Shown here: piece by piece, positions 18,817 through 27,921 of the stretch
How positions within the stretch are numbered: position 1 is the first letter of the stretch
Layout: each line of letters opens with the position of its first letter
Assembly (NCBI RefSeq): GCF_023168325.1
Contig: NZ_AP025688.1
Coordinates: 496,001-560,000 of the forward strand
Direction of reading: 5' to 3'
Origin: Tsukamurella sp. PLM1
Lineage (GTDB): Bacteria; Actinomycetota; Actinomycetes; Mycobacteriales; Mycobacteriaceae
Length of the DNA stretch: 64,000 nucleotides
Notes under the pieces: model-generated
The model's input: the letters and a program-made list of their open reading frames with translations, nothing else
Databases searched by the model: none
What the model was told of the DNA's origin: nothing
Made by a program: the position numbers and the translations under genes

Positions 18817-19016
18817 TCGGTTTCCCAGTCCGTCACGTCGTCGATGAAGTCATGGACGGCCGACGTGTCCGGATCCGAGGCGGCGAGTGCCGATTCCCGG
18901 TGGGCCTGCTCCGCGAATCCGGGGGCGCGCGTGTCCGGGACCCAGATCTGGAGCGGGCGTAGACCCCTTGCGCGCAACCCCTCGCGGTGCCGGCGAACTC
19001 GATCCCTGGTACTCAC
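18813..19016 (-). CDS. MazE-like antitoxin (DUF3018 type)
   Basis: A 67-residue antitoxin. The basic DNA-binding N-terminus is [29 protein letters not shown], with the RGLRPxQxWVPD pattern typical of DUF3018/MazE-like proteins. The acidic C-terminus ([16 protein letters not shown]) would wrap the toxin. GTG 19016 is the start; the perfect palindrome at 19023-19038 lies directly upstream, as expected for autoregulation. It is co-translated with the toxin. Confidence 0.85.
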   Translation of the reverse strand: MSTRDRVRRHREGLRARGLRPLQIWVPDTRAPGFAEQAHRESALAASDPDTSAVHDFIDDVTDWETE

Positions 19017-19022
19017 ACCCCG

Positions 19023-19038
19023 ATGTTACATGTAACAT
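19023..19038. promoter_or_regulatory. Palindromic operator of the MazEF-like module
   Basis: ATGTTACATGTAACAT is a perfect 16-bp palindrome ending 7 bp before the antitoxin start (minus strand). It is A+T-rich in a G+C-rich background, and its place fits the conditional-cooperativity operator of a toxin-antitoxin operon. Confidence 0.7.
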
Positions 19039-19071
19039 GGGGTGTGCGGCGGCGTGCTCGACGCCGGCCGG

Positions 19072-20644
19072 TCAGACCTGCTGCAGGCCGCGCACCCCGT
19101 CGCGGATGTCGAACGACGCCGCGGTCTGCACCGGCGCACCGGGCTTCGAGACGTACGGCAGCACCCGGTAGTCGGCGCGCATGGTCTCGGGTGTGATCCG
19201 GGTGCTGATGTAGCCGCGCTGGTTTCGCAGCAGGCGGATGTGCGGATTGTCGCGCAGCTGCGCCTTCTCCTTCTCGCTGTGGTCCGCGGAGCCATCGCCG
19301 CCGCTGGTGATCGACGTGGCGGTCAGCTCGGACGCCACGACGGCGTCCCCGCGCCGGATGTCGTTGGCGTAGTGGGTGTGCACGTCGCCGGTGAGCACCA
19401 CCGGATTGCGCGTTCCCGCCGCCTGCCAGCCGTCCATCACTCGATCGCGCGAGCCCACGTACCCGTCCCAGGCGTCGGGGTTGTAGCCGGCGGCGTCGCT
19501 CGGGTCGTAGTCGATCGGGGCGAACATCACCTGCTGGCCCAACAGGTCCCAGCGCGCCTTCGAGGCGTGGAGACCGTCGAGCAGCCAGCGCTCCTGCTCG
19601 GCGCCCGTGAGGCTGCGCGCCGGGTTCCGGTTCTCGGGGTCGGTGGCCGGCGACTTGTCGTTCCCCACCTGGTCGTCGCGGTACTGGCGGGTGTCCAGCA
19701 TGTGGAAGGTGGCGAGGTCGCCCCACTGCACGCGGCGGTAGAGCCGCATCGACAGCCCGGTCGGGACCTGGGCCCGCCGCAGCGGCATGTTCTCGTAGTA
19801 CGCCTGGAACGCCGCGCGACGCCGCTCCAGGAAGTCGGGCTGCGGCTTCTCGGGCTTCTCGTGGACCTCGCCCGCCCAGTTGTTGTCGATCTCGTGGTCG
19901 TCCCACACCACCACCCACGTCGCGGCGGAGTGCGCGAGCTGCAGGTCCGGATCGGACTTGTACTGCGCGTACCGCTGCCGGTAGTTCGCCAGCGTGACGG
20001 TCTCCGGACCGCGGTGGTCGCGCACGTTCCCGGTTTTGAGCTCGTACCCGCCCGCCTCGTACTCGTACTGGTAGTCGCCGAGGTGCAGGATCAGGTGCGG
20101 GCGCTCTTCGGCGAGATGACGGTACGCGGTGAAGTAGCCGTGCTCGTACTGCGAGCAGCTCGCGAACGCCATCGCGAGCGGCGTCATCGCGCCCGGTGCG
20201 GGCGTCGTGTGCGTCCGGCCCACCGGGGAGAGCGCCCTCGGCGCGGAACCGGTAGAAGTACTCCCGCCCGGGCTGCAGGCCCGCCAGCTCGATGTGCACG
20301 CTGTGCCCGGCCTCGGGCGCCGCCGTCGCGTCGCCGCGTTGCACGACCTTCGAGAACCGCTCGTCCTCGGCCACCTCCCACTGCACGGGGAAGGCGCGCG
20401 CGGGGATGCCGCCCATGCCGTCGTCCGCCAGCGGATCCTTCGCGAGCCGGGTCCAGAGTACGGCACCGTCGGGCGTGGGATCGCCCGAGGCGACGCCGAG
20501 TCCGAACAGATCCCCGCGTGGCGTCGCGCTGCGCGAGGACCCCGGGGCGGGGTCGCCGCCCGCCGCGCAGCCGGCGCCCGCGAGCGCCGCCGCGCCCGCG
20601 GCTCCGAGGAGAAGGGTACGACGGGAAACGAACGGTGAGGGCAT
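19072..20644 (-). CDS. phoD: Secreted PhoD-family alkaline phosphatase/phosphodiesterase (frameshifted)
   Basis: The N-terminal Tat signal [20 protein letters not shown] ends in a lipobox-like Cys, so it is exported folded and possibly lipid-anchored. An N-terminal PhoD domain ([21 protein letters not shown]) is followed by the metallophosphatase core [26 protein letters not shown] and [12 protein letters not shown], which hold the metal-binding Asp/His residues. The frame changes at about 20224-20231 (two bases missing or one extra). The corrected length is near 524 residues. PhoD enzymes release phosphate from phosphodiesters and are often induced by phosphate starvation, but no PHO box is seen here. 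Confidence 0.85.
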
Positions 20645-20652
20645 GCCTGCAC

Positions 20653-20680
20653 CGTGCCCGGCCGGGGTGACGCGGGCACG
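20653..20680 (-). terminator. Possible hairpin terminator after the esterase gene
   Basis: CGTGCCCG (20653-20660) and CGGGCACG (20673-20680) form a perfect 8-bp stem with a 12-nt loop, about 50 bp downstream of the esterase stop on the minus strand and just upstream of phoD. There is no U-tract, as is common in actinobacteria. Confidence 0.35.
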
Positions 20681-20731
20681 ACGCCGACATGAGCACCCGG
20701 TGAACGTGTCGCCCCGGATCGCGTGCGCGGC

Positions 20732-22255
20732 TCAGCGGCGGGCGGCCTCGAACGCGTCCCAGGCGCGCCGGACCTCGGCGGACGGGTCGTAGACGATGCT
20801 GTTGCGGTCGTCGATCACCAGGGTGGCGCGGGACGTGCCGTTGTACTGGGGCCACTCACCGGCGGGACGGCCGGTGCGGGCGAACGTGATCCAGTCGCGC
20901 TGCATCCCGTCGGACACGCGCATCGCGACCCGCCGGTCGCCGAGCGCGCCCACGACCCAGCCGGTGACGCCGTGGTACACGCCGAACACCGCCATCAGCT
21001 CGGTCGCGTGCGTCGCGCCGTAGCCGAGCACGTCCAGCACCTTCGGCGCGAAGTCGTACCGGTAGAAGTAGGTGGGCGCGTGCCGGCTGTGCGCCTGCGC
21101 GATCCGCAGCGACGGTGCCCAGAACATCATGTCGCCGACGATCCGGTTGAGCGAGGCGACGCTCGGGTAGCCCGGGTACGCCGCCCCGAGCGCGTCGGCG
21201 GCGGCCAGTTCCACGCCCAGGCTGTGCGCCACGCGGTCGGCGGACGGCTTGCCCATCCCCGGCATCTTCGTGAACAGGGTGGCCTCGGTGCGGTTGGTGC
21301 CGATGATCAGCGGGACGTCCGCGCCCCGTCCGGCCGCGATCGCGACCTCCGGATCCTCCGGGAGGAGGGCGCCGTCGACGACCGGGCCGTACGGCACCAC
21401 CCCGGACTGCTCCCGGTTGAGCTCGCCCATCAGCTGATTGCCCGCGCGGCCCAGTTCCTCGGGCGTGGCGGTGTCGATCGCCTCGGGGCCGCCGAGGATC
21501 TCGACGACGCGCTTGCCCCGGCCGCGGGCGACGGCGGCGTCGACGGTGAGCTCGGGGGCCGAGCTCTGCGCGATCGCGCGGTGGAACAGGCCGTGCGCCG
21601 AGGGGGTCGCGAGCAGCGTGGTGACGGCGTTGCCGCCGGCGCTCTCGCCGAAGACGGTGACGTTGCCCGGGTCGCCGCCGAACGCGGCGATGTTGCGCTG
21701 GACCCACTCGAGGGCGGCAACCTGATCGCGCAGCGCGAGGTTGCCGTCGATCGGCCGCACGTCGGTCGCGAAGTCGGTGAGGTCGAGGCAGCCGAGCGCG
21801 CCGAGTCGGTAGTTGATCGAGACGAACACCACGTCGCCGCGCTCGACGAGGGAGTTGCCGTAGTACAGCGGCGTGGCGGAACTGCCCATGAGGTACGCGC
21901 CGCCGTGGATGAACACCATCACCGGGCGCGGTACGCCGGCCGGGCGCGCCGGGGTCACCACGTTCAGGGTCAGGCAGTCCTCGCTGGTGGGCTGGTACTC
22001 GCGGAACCCGATCAGCGTGTACTTCTTGTTCTGCGGCGCGGCGGCGCTGAACGCCGTGGCCTCGCGGACGCCGTCCCACCGCGCGACGGGTTGCGGCGCA
22101 CGGTAGCGCAGCGGGCCCACGGGAGGCTGCGCGTAGGGGATGCCGCGGAACGCGTGCACGGTGCCCTGGTCGAGCCCGCGGAGCTCGCCCGCGTCGATCC
22201 GCACGCGCGGGCCCTCGGGAACCGGTTCGGTGCGCCGGGTCTCCGTCGCCGTCAT
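20732..22255 (-). CDS. Type-B carboxylesterase
   Basis: Alpha/beta-hydrolase of 507 residues, carboxylesterase/para-nitrobenzyl-esterase family. The N-terminal FRGIPYAQPPVGPLRYRAPQP is diagnostic. The oxyanion hole is in VFIHGGAYLMG and the nucleophile Ser in VFGESAGGNAVT (about residue 185). The acid/His region includes GTNRTEATLF and YGATHATELMAVFG. There is no signal peptide, so it is probably cytosolic. Its ATG overlaps the stop of the wax-ester synthase-like gene by 4 bp (ATGA), so the two form an operon; hydrolysis of lipid esters made by its neighbour is a plausible but unproved link. Confidence 0.9.
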   Translation of the reverse strand: MTATETRRTEPVPEGPRVRIDAGELRGLDQGTVHAFRGIPYAQPPVGPLRYRAPQPVARWDGVREATAFSAAAPQNKKYTLIGFREYQPTSEDCLTLNVVTPARPAGVPRPVMVFIHGGAYLMGSSATPLYYGNSLVERGDVVFVSINYRLGALGCLDLTDFATDVRPIDGNLALRDQVAALEWVQRNIAAFGGDPGNVTVFGESAGGNAVTTLLATPSAHGLFHRAIAQSSAPELTVDAAVARGRGKRVVEILGGPEAIDTATPEELGRAGNQLMGELNREQSGVVPYGPVVDGALLPEDPEVAIAAGRGADVPLIIGTNRTEATLFTKMPGMGKPSADRVAHSLGVELAAADALGAAYPGYPSVASLNRIVGDMMFWAPSLRIAQAHSRHAPTYFYRYDFAPKVLDVLGYGATHATELMAVFGVYHGVTGWVVGALGDRRVAMRVSDGMQRDWITFARTGRPAGEWPQYNGTSRATLVIDDRNSIVYDPSAEVRRAWDAFEAARR

Positions 22256-23704
22256 GAGTCTCCGTCCGTCGTGGGCGCGACCGGGGCACCGTCGGGCCCG
22301 CCCCCGTCTGCGTCGACGGCGGCGACCAGGGCCGCGATGTCGCGCTCGAAGGCGCGCACGATGGGCCACGGATCGGGCACCTGCTTCTTGCAGGCGATCA
22401 CACCGATGTTCAGTGTGCCCTCCTGGGAGAAGACCGTCACGTTGAGTCCCGCGCCGTGGAACACCGGGCCCAGCGGATACATCGCGTGGATCCGCGCGCC
22501 GAGGAAGTACAGCGGGAAGTCCGGGCCGGGGACGTTGGAGATCACCAGGTTGTAGATGACCGGGTGGTAGTCGGGGAGGTTGTTGTCGCCGTACAGCTTC
22601 GCGCCGAGCGACATGATCGACGCGGGTGCGAACTGCGCCCACGAGCGCAGCAGGTTGTCGTCCAGCTCGCCGTGGTGCTCCTTGCTGGTCGCCACCCGCT
22701 GCCGGATCGCCTTCAGGCGTTCGACGGGGCCGTCGACGTCCGTCGTCAGGCGGGTGAACATGCCGGTCACCTTGTTGGTGCCCTCGACCAGCGTCGCGCC
22801 GATCTCGGCCTCGTGCACCGACACCGGGACCATGCCGATCAGCGGCTGGTCCGGCAGCTCGCCGCGGTCGTGGAGGAACTCGCGCAGTGCGCCGGAGCAG
22901 GCGGCCAGCACCACGTCGTTGACCTTGGCGTCGAAGTGGTCCTTGATCCGCTTCACGTCGGCCAGCGGGACCGAGGCGAATGCGATCGACCGGTGGCCGG
23001 TGATCGCGCTGTTCAGCGACGTGCGGGGCGCGCTGAACGGGGCGGGCATCGCCTCCCCCGGCGTGAGCGCGACCACCACTTGAGCGGCACGGGCACGGTG
23101 CGAGGGAGCAGCGACACCAGCGACAGGGGCGCAGCAGCACGTTCTTGGCCCCGTCGGCGGCGAGGGCGAGGAACGGCGCGCCACCCGTGGACTTGTCCAC
23201 CATCGCGGGGTCGAGCGCGGGCGGCTCGGGGGTCAGCGAGCACAGCTGTGCCATGAGTCCCGCGCCGGTCACGCCGTCGACGCCCGCGTGATGCATGCGC
23301 ATCATCACGGCGATCCGGCCGTTCTCGAGGCCCTCCATGATCCACATCTCCCACAGCGGCTTGCTGCGGTCCAGGGCCTGCCCGGCGATGTGGGCACACA
23401 GTTCCGCGAGCTCCTCGCGCCCGCCGGGGGCCGGGACCGCGATCCGGTGCACGTGCGCCTCGATGTCGAAGGACTCGTCCTCCACCCATACGGGGTGATC
23501 GAGGTTGACGACCGAATCGTGCAGCTTGCGGCGGAACGCGGGCATGGCGGTGATGCGGCGGGCAAGCTCGGACCGCAGGTCCTCGAACCGGTATCCGCCC
23601 TCGACGGTGCCGGGGTCCAACTCGAGGATGCCGCTCACGTGCATCAACTGGGAGCGCGACTCCAGGTACAGGAAGGAGGCGTCCAGCCCGCTGAGTCGTT
23701 CCAT
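22252..23704 (-). CDS. Wax ester synthase/diacylglycerol acyltransferase (WS/DGAT, two frameshifts)
   Basis: Acyl-CoA:alcohol/diacylglycerol acyltransferase making wax esters or triacylglycerol. The N-terminus MERLSGLDASFLYLES is the family hallmark, and the catalytic HHxxxDG is HHAGVDG at residues 138-144. A later motif is NLVISNVPGPDFPLYFLGARI. Two single-base losses (about 23126-23129 and 23080) must be repaired to join the N-terminal half through LSLVSLLPRTVPVPLK to VVVALTPGEAMPAPF. The corrected length is about 484 residues, normal for the family. It forms an operon with the carboxylesterase. A palindrome at 23751-23766 may control it. Confidence 0.85.
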
Positions 23705-23750
23705 TGGTCGTGCCCCCAGTGCATCCGGCGATGATGTGCGGCTCCGGTAT

Positions 23751-23766
23751 GTGGAACCTGTTCCAC
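23751..23766. promoter_or_regulatory. Palindromic operator-like site upstream of the WS/DGAT gene
   Basis: GTGGAACCTGTTCCAC has two perfect 7-bp arms around CT, 47 bp upstream of the WS/DGAT start (minus strand). The form suits a TetR- or GntR-type repressor. No adjacent regulator gene is present, so the ligand is unknown. Confidence 0.45.
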
Positions 23767-23846
23767 TATAGAGGTGGTGGGCGCGCTGCTGCGAAGATCT
23801 TGCGCGGTCCGTGATCCGGGCGGGTGGAGTGTTGTCCGCCGGAAAG

Positions 23847-23929
23847 GGTATGCGTGGAGTGAATACCTGTGTTTGTGCAGGTAGTGACATGTTCTTGTGC
23901 GATGGGGGTATGCGTCGGGTGCATACCCC
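23847..23929. repeat. Two related inverted repeats, GGTATGC-type
   Basis: The sequence GGTATGCGTNGNGTGNATACC occurs at 23847-23867 and again, extended to GGGGTATGC-7 bp-GCATACCCC, at 23905-23929. The centres are 60 bp apart. Both lie in the gap between the WS/DGAT gene and the small membrane-protein gene. They could be paired operators or short hairpins; no factor is recognised. Confidence 0.45.
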
Positions 23930-23959
23930 TCGTGCGGTGGGGGCTACGACGATCGCTGG

Positions 23960-24386
23960 GTGACGAATTCGCAATGGTCCGCGCCGCAGTTATCCGCCGG
24001 CTCCGCCGCGGCCGACGAACGTGCTAGCGGTGGTGTCGTTCGTGCTGTCGCTGATGTGCCTGCTTCCAGTCGTGCCGCCGATGGCGCACGTCGCGAGGAA
24101 ACAGATTCGCGAGCGGAGTGAGAACGGCGACGTGTTGGCGGTCATTGCGCTGGTGCTCGGCTACCCGTTGTTCGCCCTGATCATGCTCGCAGTCGCGTAC
24201 GTCGCCGGAGCTCTTCCGGCCGGTGTCATCGTCATGATGACGGATTCCGCGCCGCTCGCATGGGTCGCCGGCGCACTGGTCGGCATGGGAGCGCTGGCAG
24301 CGGAGATCTACTTCTACTCGCGCTGGGTGCGAGGGCTCGGCCGGGTGAGGACTACGCGTCGAATGAGAGTCCACGAGGCGAGCTGA
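23960..24386 (+). CDS. DUF4190-like small membrane protein (tentative, frameshifted)
   Basis: From GTG 24021 the frame encodes [19 protein letters not shown], a basic loop [15 protein letters not shown], and two more hydrophobic segments, ending at 24386. This is the DUF4190-like layout of small actinobacterial membrane proteins. Upstream in the same frame is a Pro-rich [11 protein letters not shown] that reaches a stop; shifting frame near 23990 joins it to [10 protein letters not shown] from GTG 23960, giving the usual Pro-rich cytosolic tail. If no indel is present, the gene would start at 24021 (121 residues). Function is unknown. Confidence 0.45.
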
Positions 24387-24429
24387 GCGGCGCTGGTGTG
24401 GTAGTCGATCCGACCCTGCGATCGACGCC

Positions 24430-24540
24430 GCGCGAATCGGGTGCGGATGGCCTCCCGCACCCAGATCATCCGGTCGCACCCGGCATGCCGGGTGCGCTCG
24501 CGCGTTTCGGGTGTGGATGGCCTCCCGCACCCGAAATGCC
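24430..24540. repeat. Cluster of hairpin repeats before hemL (REP-like, family A)
   Basis: Three hairpin modules lie together in the 220-bp gap before hemL. GGGTGCGG...CCGCACCC (24439-24462) and TTTCGGGTG...CACCCGAAA (24505-24536) share the middle GATGGCCTCCCGCACCC. Between them is a perfect 20-bp palindrome, GCACCCGGCATGCCGGGTGC, at 24476-24495. Related motifs recur in the 32.4-kb gap. This looks like a dispersed palindromic repeat rather than a gene. Confidence 0.65.
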
Positions 24541-24606
24541 CGCGCTCCGCGGGTTCTCCTACACCCTGTAGTTGACGATTTGCTTCGGCCTGGGACACTG
24601 GAGGTC

Positions 24607-25914
24607 GTGAGTTCTCCCCAGACCCAGGCCAGCGCCGCACTGTTCGACCGCGCGGCCCGCTCGATTCCCGGCGGAGTGAACTCCCCGGTGCGCGCCTTCT
24701 CGGCCGTCGGCGGCACCCCGCGGTTCATCACCGAGGCGAAGGGATCGCAGCTGACGGACGCCGACGGCAACCGCTACGTCGACCTCGTCTCCAGCTGGGG
24801 CCCGATGATCCTCGGCCACGCGCACCCCGCCGTGGTGGAGGCCGTGCAGCGCGCCGCCACCACGGGCCTGAGCTTCGGCGCCCCCACCGAGGCCGAGGTC
24901 GCGCTGGCCGAGGAGATCATCGCCCGCGTCGCCCCCGTCGAGCGGGTGCGCCTGGTGAACTCCGGCACCGAGGCCACCATGAGCGCGGTGCGCCTGGCCC
25001 GCGGCGTCACCGGCCGCGCCAAGATCATCAAGTTCGCCGGCTGCTACCACGGCCACGTCGACGCACTGCTCGCCGACGCGGGCTCCGGCGTCGCCACCCT
25101 CGGCCTGCCCACGAGTCCCGGGGTGACGGGCGCGCAGGCTGCCGACACCGTCGTCCTGCCCTACAACGACCTGGTCGCCGTCCGCGAGGCCTTCGCGCAG
25201 TACCCCGGGCAGATCGCGGCCGTGATCACCGAGGCCGCCGCCGGGAACATGGGCGCCGTCGCGCCCCTGCCGGGCTTCAACGAGGGCCTGCGCGAGATCA
25301 CCAGGGCCGACGGTGCCCTGCTCATCCTCGACGAGGTCATGACGGGCTTCCGGGTGAGCCGGTCCGGCTGGTACGGCCTCGAGCCGGTCGACGCCGACTT
25401 GTTCACCTTCGGCAAGGTCATGTCCGGCGGGCTGCCGGCCGCGGCCTTCGGCGGCTCGGCCGACGTGATGGGCCATCTCGCCCCGCTCGGCCCGGTCTAC
25501 CAGGCCGGGACGCTGTCCGGGAACCCCGTCGCCGTCGCGGCCGGCCTCGCCACGCTGCGCAACGCCACCGACGAGGTGTACGCGAAGCTCAACGCGAACT
25601 CGATCCGCCTCGGCGCCCTCATCGGCGACGCGCTCACCGTCCAGGGCGTCCGACACCACGTCCAGTACGCGGGCAACCTGGTCTCGGTGTTCTTCACCGA
25701 CGGCCCGGTCACGGACTACGCCGGGGCGAAGGCCGCCGAGACCTTCCGGTTCGCGCCGTTCTTCCACGCCCTGCTCGAGCAGGGCGTTTACCCGCCGCCC
25801 AGCGCGTTCGAGGCGTGGTTCGTCTCGGCCGCCCTCACCGACTCCGATTTCGAGACCATCGCGGCGGCCCTGCCCGCCGCCGCCCGCGCGGCCGCCGCCG
25901 CCCAGCCGCGATAG
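24607..25914 (+). CDS. hemL: Glutamate-1-semialdehyde 2,1-aminomutase
   Basis: PLP enzyme converting glutamate-1-semialdehyde to 5-aminolevulinate, between HemA and HemB in the C5 pathway. The 435-residue protein opens with [21 protein letters not shown]. Cofactor-phosphate residues are in [27 protein letters not shown] holds the pyridine-binding Asp, and the Schiff-base Lys is near residue 270 in [15 protein letters not shown] 24607 follows CTGGAGG. A phosphatase gene and the cytochrome c biogenesis genes follow closely, as in M. tuberculosis (Rv0524-Rv0529). Confidence 0.97.
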   Translation: MSSPQTQASAALFDRAARSIPGGVNSPVRAFSAVGGTPRFITEAKGSQLTDADGNRYVDLVSSWGPMILGHAHPAVVEAVQRAATTGLSFGAPTEAEVALAEEIIARVAPVERVRLVNSGTEATMSAVRLARGVTGRAKIIKFAGCYHGHVDALLADAGSGVATLGLPTSPGVTGAQAADTVVLPYNDLVAVREAFAQYPGQIAAVITEAAAGNMGAVAPLPGFNEGLREITRADGALLILDEVMTGFRVSRSGWYGLEPVDADLFTFGKVMSGGLPAAAFGGSADVMGHLAPLGPVYQAGTLSGNPVAVAAGLATLRNATDEVYAKLNANSIRLGALIGDALTVQGVRHHVQYAGNLVSVFFTDGPVTDYAGAKAAETFRFAPFFHALLEQGVYPPPSAFEAWFVSAALTDSDFETIAAALPAAARAAAAAQPR

Positions 25915-25921
25915 GACCCCG

Positions 25922-26557
25922 ATGCCCCAGGCCCAGACGATCGTGCACGTGATGCGGCACGGCGAAGTCCACAACCCCGATGGGATCCTCTACGGGCGTC
26001 TGCCCGGGTTCCGCCTGTCCGAGACGGGCCGGGCCCAGGCGCAGACGGTGGCCGACGCCCTCGCCGACCACGACATCGCGGCCGTCTTCGCCTCGCCGCT
26101 GCAGCGCGCGCAGGAGACCGCCACCCCGATCGCCGCGTCGCACGGCCTGGCCATCATCACGGACGAGGAGCTCATCGAGGCGGGCAATCGGTTCGAGGGC
26201 CTCAAGGTGGCGGTCGGCGACGGCGCGCTCCGCGAGCCCAGGCACTGGGCCAAGCTGCGCGACCCGTTCACCCCGTCGTGGGGCGAGCCCTACCTGCAGA
26301 TCGCGCACCGGATGCTCGGGGTGGTCGACATCGCCCGCGAGCGTGCGCGCGGCCACGAGGCCGTGCTGGTGAGCCACCAGCTGCCCGTGGTGACCCTGCG
26401 CCGGTACCTCGAGGGCAAGCGGCTGTGGCACGACCCGCGCAACCGGCAGTGCTCGCTGGCCTCGCTGACCAGCCTCGTGTACGAGGACGACGCCCTTGTC
26501 GACCTCGTGTACTCCGAGCCGGCGGGCGCCACCGACCCGCTGGTGCGCGGCGCGTGA
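25922..26557 (+). CDS. Histidine phosphatase superfamily protein (Rv0525-like)
   Basis: A 211-residue phosphoglycerate-mutase-fold phosphatase. The catalytic RHG is in VHVMRHGEVHNP near residue 13, the second Arg in ASPLQRAQETATPIA, the acid in EAGNRFEG, and the C-terminal His in AVLVSHQLPVV. The substrate is unknown. It starts 7 bp after hemL and its stop overlaps the next GTG (GTGA), which places it in the hemL-ccs operon. Confidence 0.9.
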   Translation: MPQAQTIVHVMRHGEVHNPDGILYGRLPGFRLSETGRAQAQTVADALADHDIAAVFASPLQRAQETATPIAASHGLAIITDEELIEAGNRFEGLKVAVGDGALREPRHWAKLRDPFTPSWGEPYLQIAHRMLGVVDIARERARGHEAVLVSHQLPVVTLRRYLEGKRLWHDPRNRQCSLASLTSLVYEDDALVDLVYSEPAGATDPLVRGA

Positions 26558-27136
26558 GGCGCGTCCGCCGCGTCGCCGCCGCTCTGCTGGTCGCGTCGTT
26601 CGCGTTGACCGGCTGCGTGCAGTACGCCGACCAGAGCAGCAAGGGCGGCGTGATCGCGCCCGGCGGCAAGGTCCGGCAGTTCTACGAGCCCGACCAGCGC
26701 AGCACCGTCGAGGACCTGTCCGGGCCCAGCGTGACGGACGCGAGCACCACCGTGCGGCTCGCGGACTACGCGGGCAAGGTGGTCGTGATCAACGTGTGGG
26801 GCAGCTGGTGCGCCCTGCCGGATCGAATCCCCCGAGCTCGAGCGCGCCTTCCAGGCGACCAAGGACCGCGGCGTGCAGTTCCTCGGGATCAACGTGCGCG
26901 AGACGGCCGGCGACGATGCGGCCCGCGACTTCATCTCCTCGTTCGGGCTGACGTTCCCGTCGATCTACGACCCACCCGGCCGCACTCTCCTCGCCATCGG
27001 CGAGCAGTACCCGACCACCGTGGTGCCCATGACCTTCGTGCTCGACCGGCAGCACCGCGTGGCCGCCTCCTACCTCACGACCGTGAACGAGCAGGAGCTC
27101 GAGGACACGATCGACAAGGTCGTGGGGGAGGGCTGA
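26554..27136 (+). CDS. ccsX: Thioredoxin-like lipoprotein for cytochrome c maturation (ResA/CcsX-like, frameshifted)
   Basis: Membrane-anchored thiol reductase expected to keep apocytochrome c haem-binding cysteines reduced. The lipoprotein signal is VAAALLVASFALTGC. The thioredoxin fold starts at VVVINVWGSWCA; at 26813-26815 two C residues appear to be missing, and with them the active site reads WCAPC, continuing RIESPELERAF. FLGINVRETAGDDAARDF and the cis-Pro TTVVPMTFVLD follow. The corrected product is about 194 residues. ATG of ccdA overlaps its TGA. It works with CcdA, which passes electrons from the cytosol. Confidence 0.88.
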
Positions 27137-27921
27137 TGGGAGAGGCCTTCGCCGACGCGGCCGTCTCCGGCCCGCTCCTGCTCGCGCTGGGCGCGTGCCT
27201 GCTCGCGGGGCTGGTGTCGTTCGCGTCGCCGTGCATCGTCCCGCTCGTGCCGGGCTACCTGTCGTACCTGGCCGGCCTCGTCGGCGCCGAGGCGCCGGCC
27301 GCCACCGTCGACGAGGCGAAGGCGGGGGTGCGCGCCGGGCGGTGGCGCGTGATGGGCGCGGCCGTGCTGTTCGTCGCGGGATTCACCGCGGTCTTCCTGC
27401 TGATGACGATGTCGGTGTTCGGGCTGGCCGCGTCGATCCGGCTGAACTCCGAGACGCTGATGCGGATCGGCGGCGTGATCACCATCGTCATGGGCCTCGC
27501 GTTCATCGGGCTGGTGCCGATGCTCGAGCGCGACGTGCGGTTCGCGCCCCGGCAGTGGACCACCCTCGCCGGGGCGCCGCTCCTCGGCGGGGTGTTCGCG
27601 CTGGGTTGGACCCCGTGCATCGGCCCCACGCTGGCCGGGATCCTCTCGATCGTCGTCGGCACCGACGCCGAACCGGCCCGCGGCGCGTTCCTCATCGTGG
27701 CGTACTGCGCGGGGCTGGGCCTGCCCTTCATCGTCCTGGCCCTGGGGTCGACGGTGGCCGTCCGCGCGGTCGGGTGGTTGCGGCGCAACTCCCGGCGCAT
27801 CCAGGTGGCCGGGGGTGTGCTGATGATCGCCGTGGGCGTCGCGCTGGTCACCGGGTACTGGGCCGAGTTCATCGACCTGGTGCGCCGCCTGTTCGTCTCC
27901 AACACGGTGATGCCGATCTGA
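27136..27921 (+). CDS. ccdA: Cytochrome c biogenesis protein CcdA
   Basis: Six-TM membrane thiol-electron carrier (DsbD-beta-like) of 261 residues. The two redox cysteines are in FASPCIVPLVPGY (near residue 36) and LGWTPCIGPTL (near residue 160). It moves reducing equivalents from cytosolic thioredoxin to the extracytoplasmic CcsX-type protein. It overlaps ccsX (TGATG) and resB (TGATG), indicating tight translational coupling in the system II operon. Confidence 0.95.
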   Translation: MGEAFADAAVSGPLLLALGACLLAGLVSFASPCIVPLVPGYLSYLAGLVGAEAPAATVDEAKAGVRAGRWRVMGAAVLFVAGFTAVFLLMTMSVFGLAASIRLNSETLMRIGGVITIVMGLAFIGLVPMLERDVRFAPRQWTTLAGAPLLGGVFALGWTPCIGPTLAGILSIVVGTDAEPARGAFLIVAYCAGLGLPFIVLALGSTVAVRAVGWLRRNSRRIQVAGGVLMIAVGVALVTGYWAEFIDLVRRLFVSNTVMPI

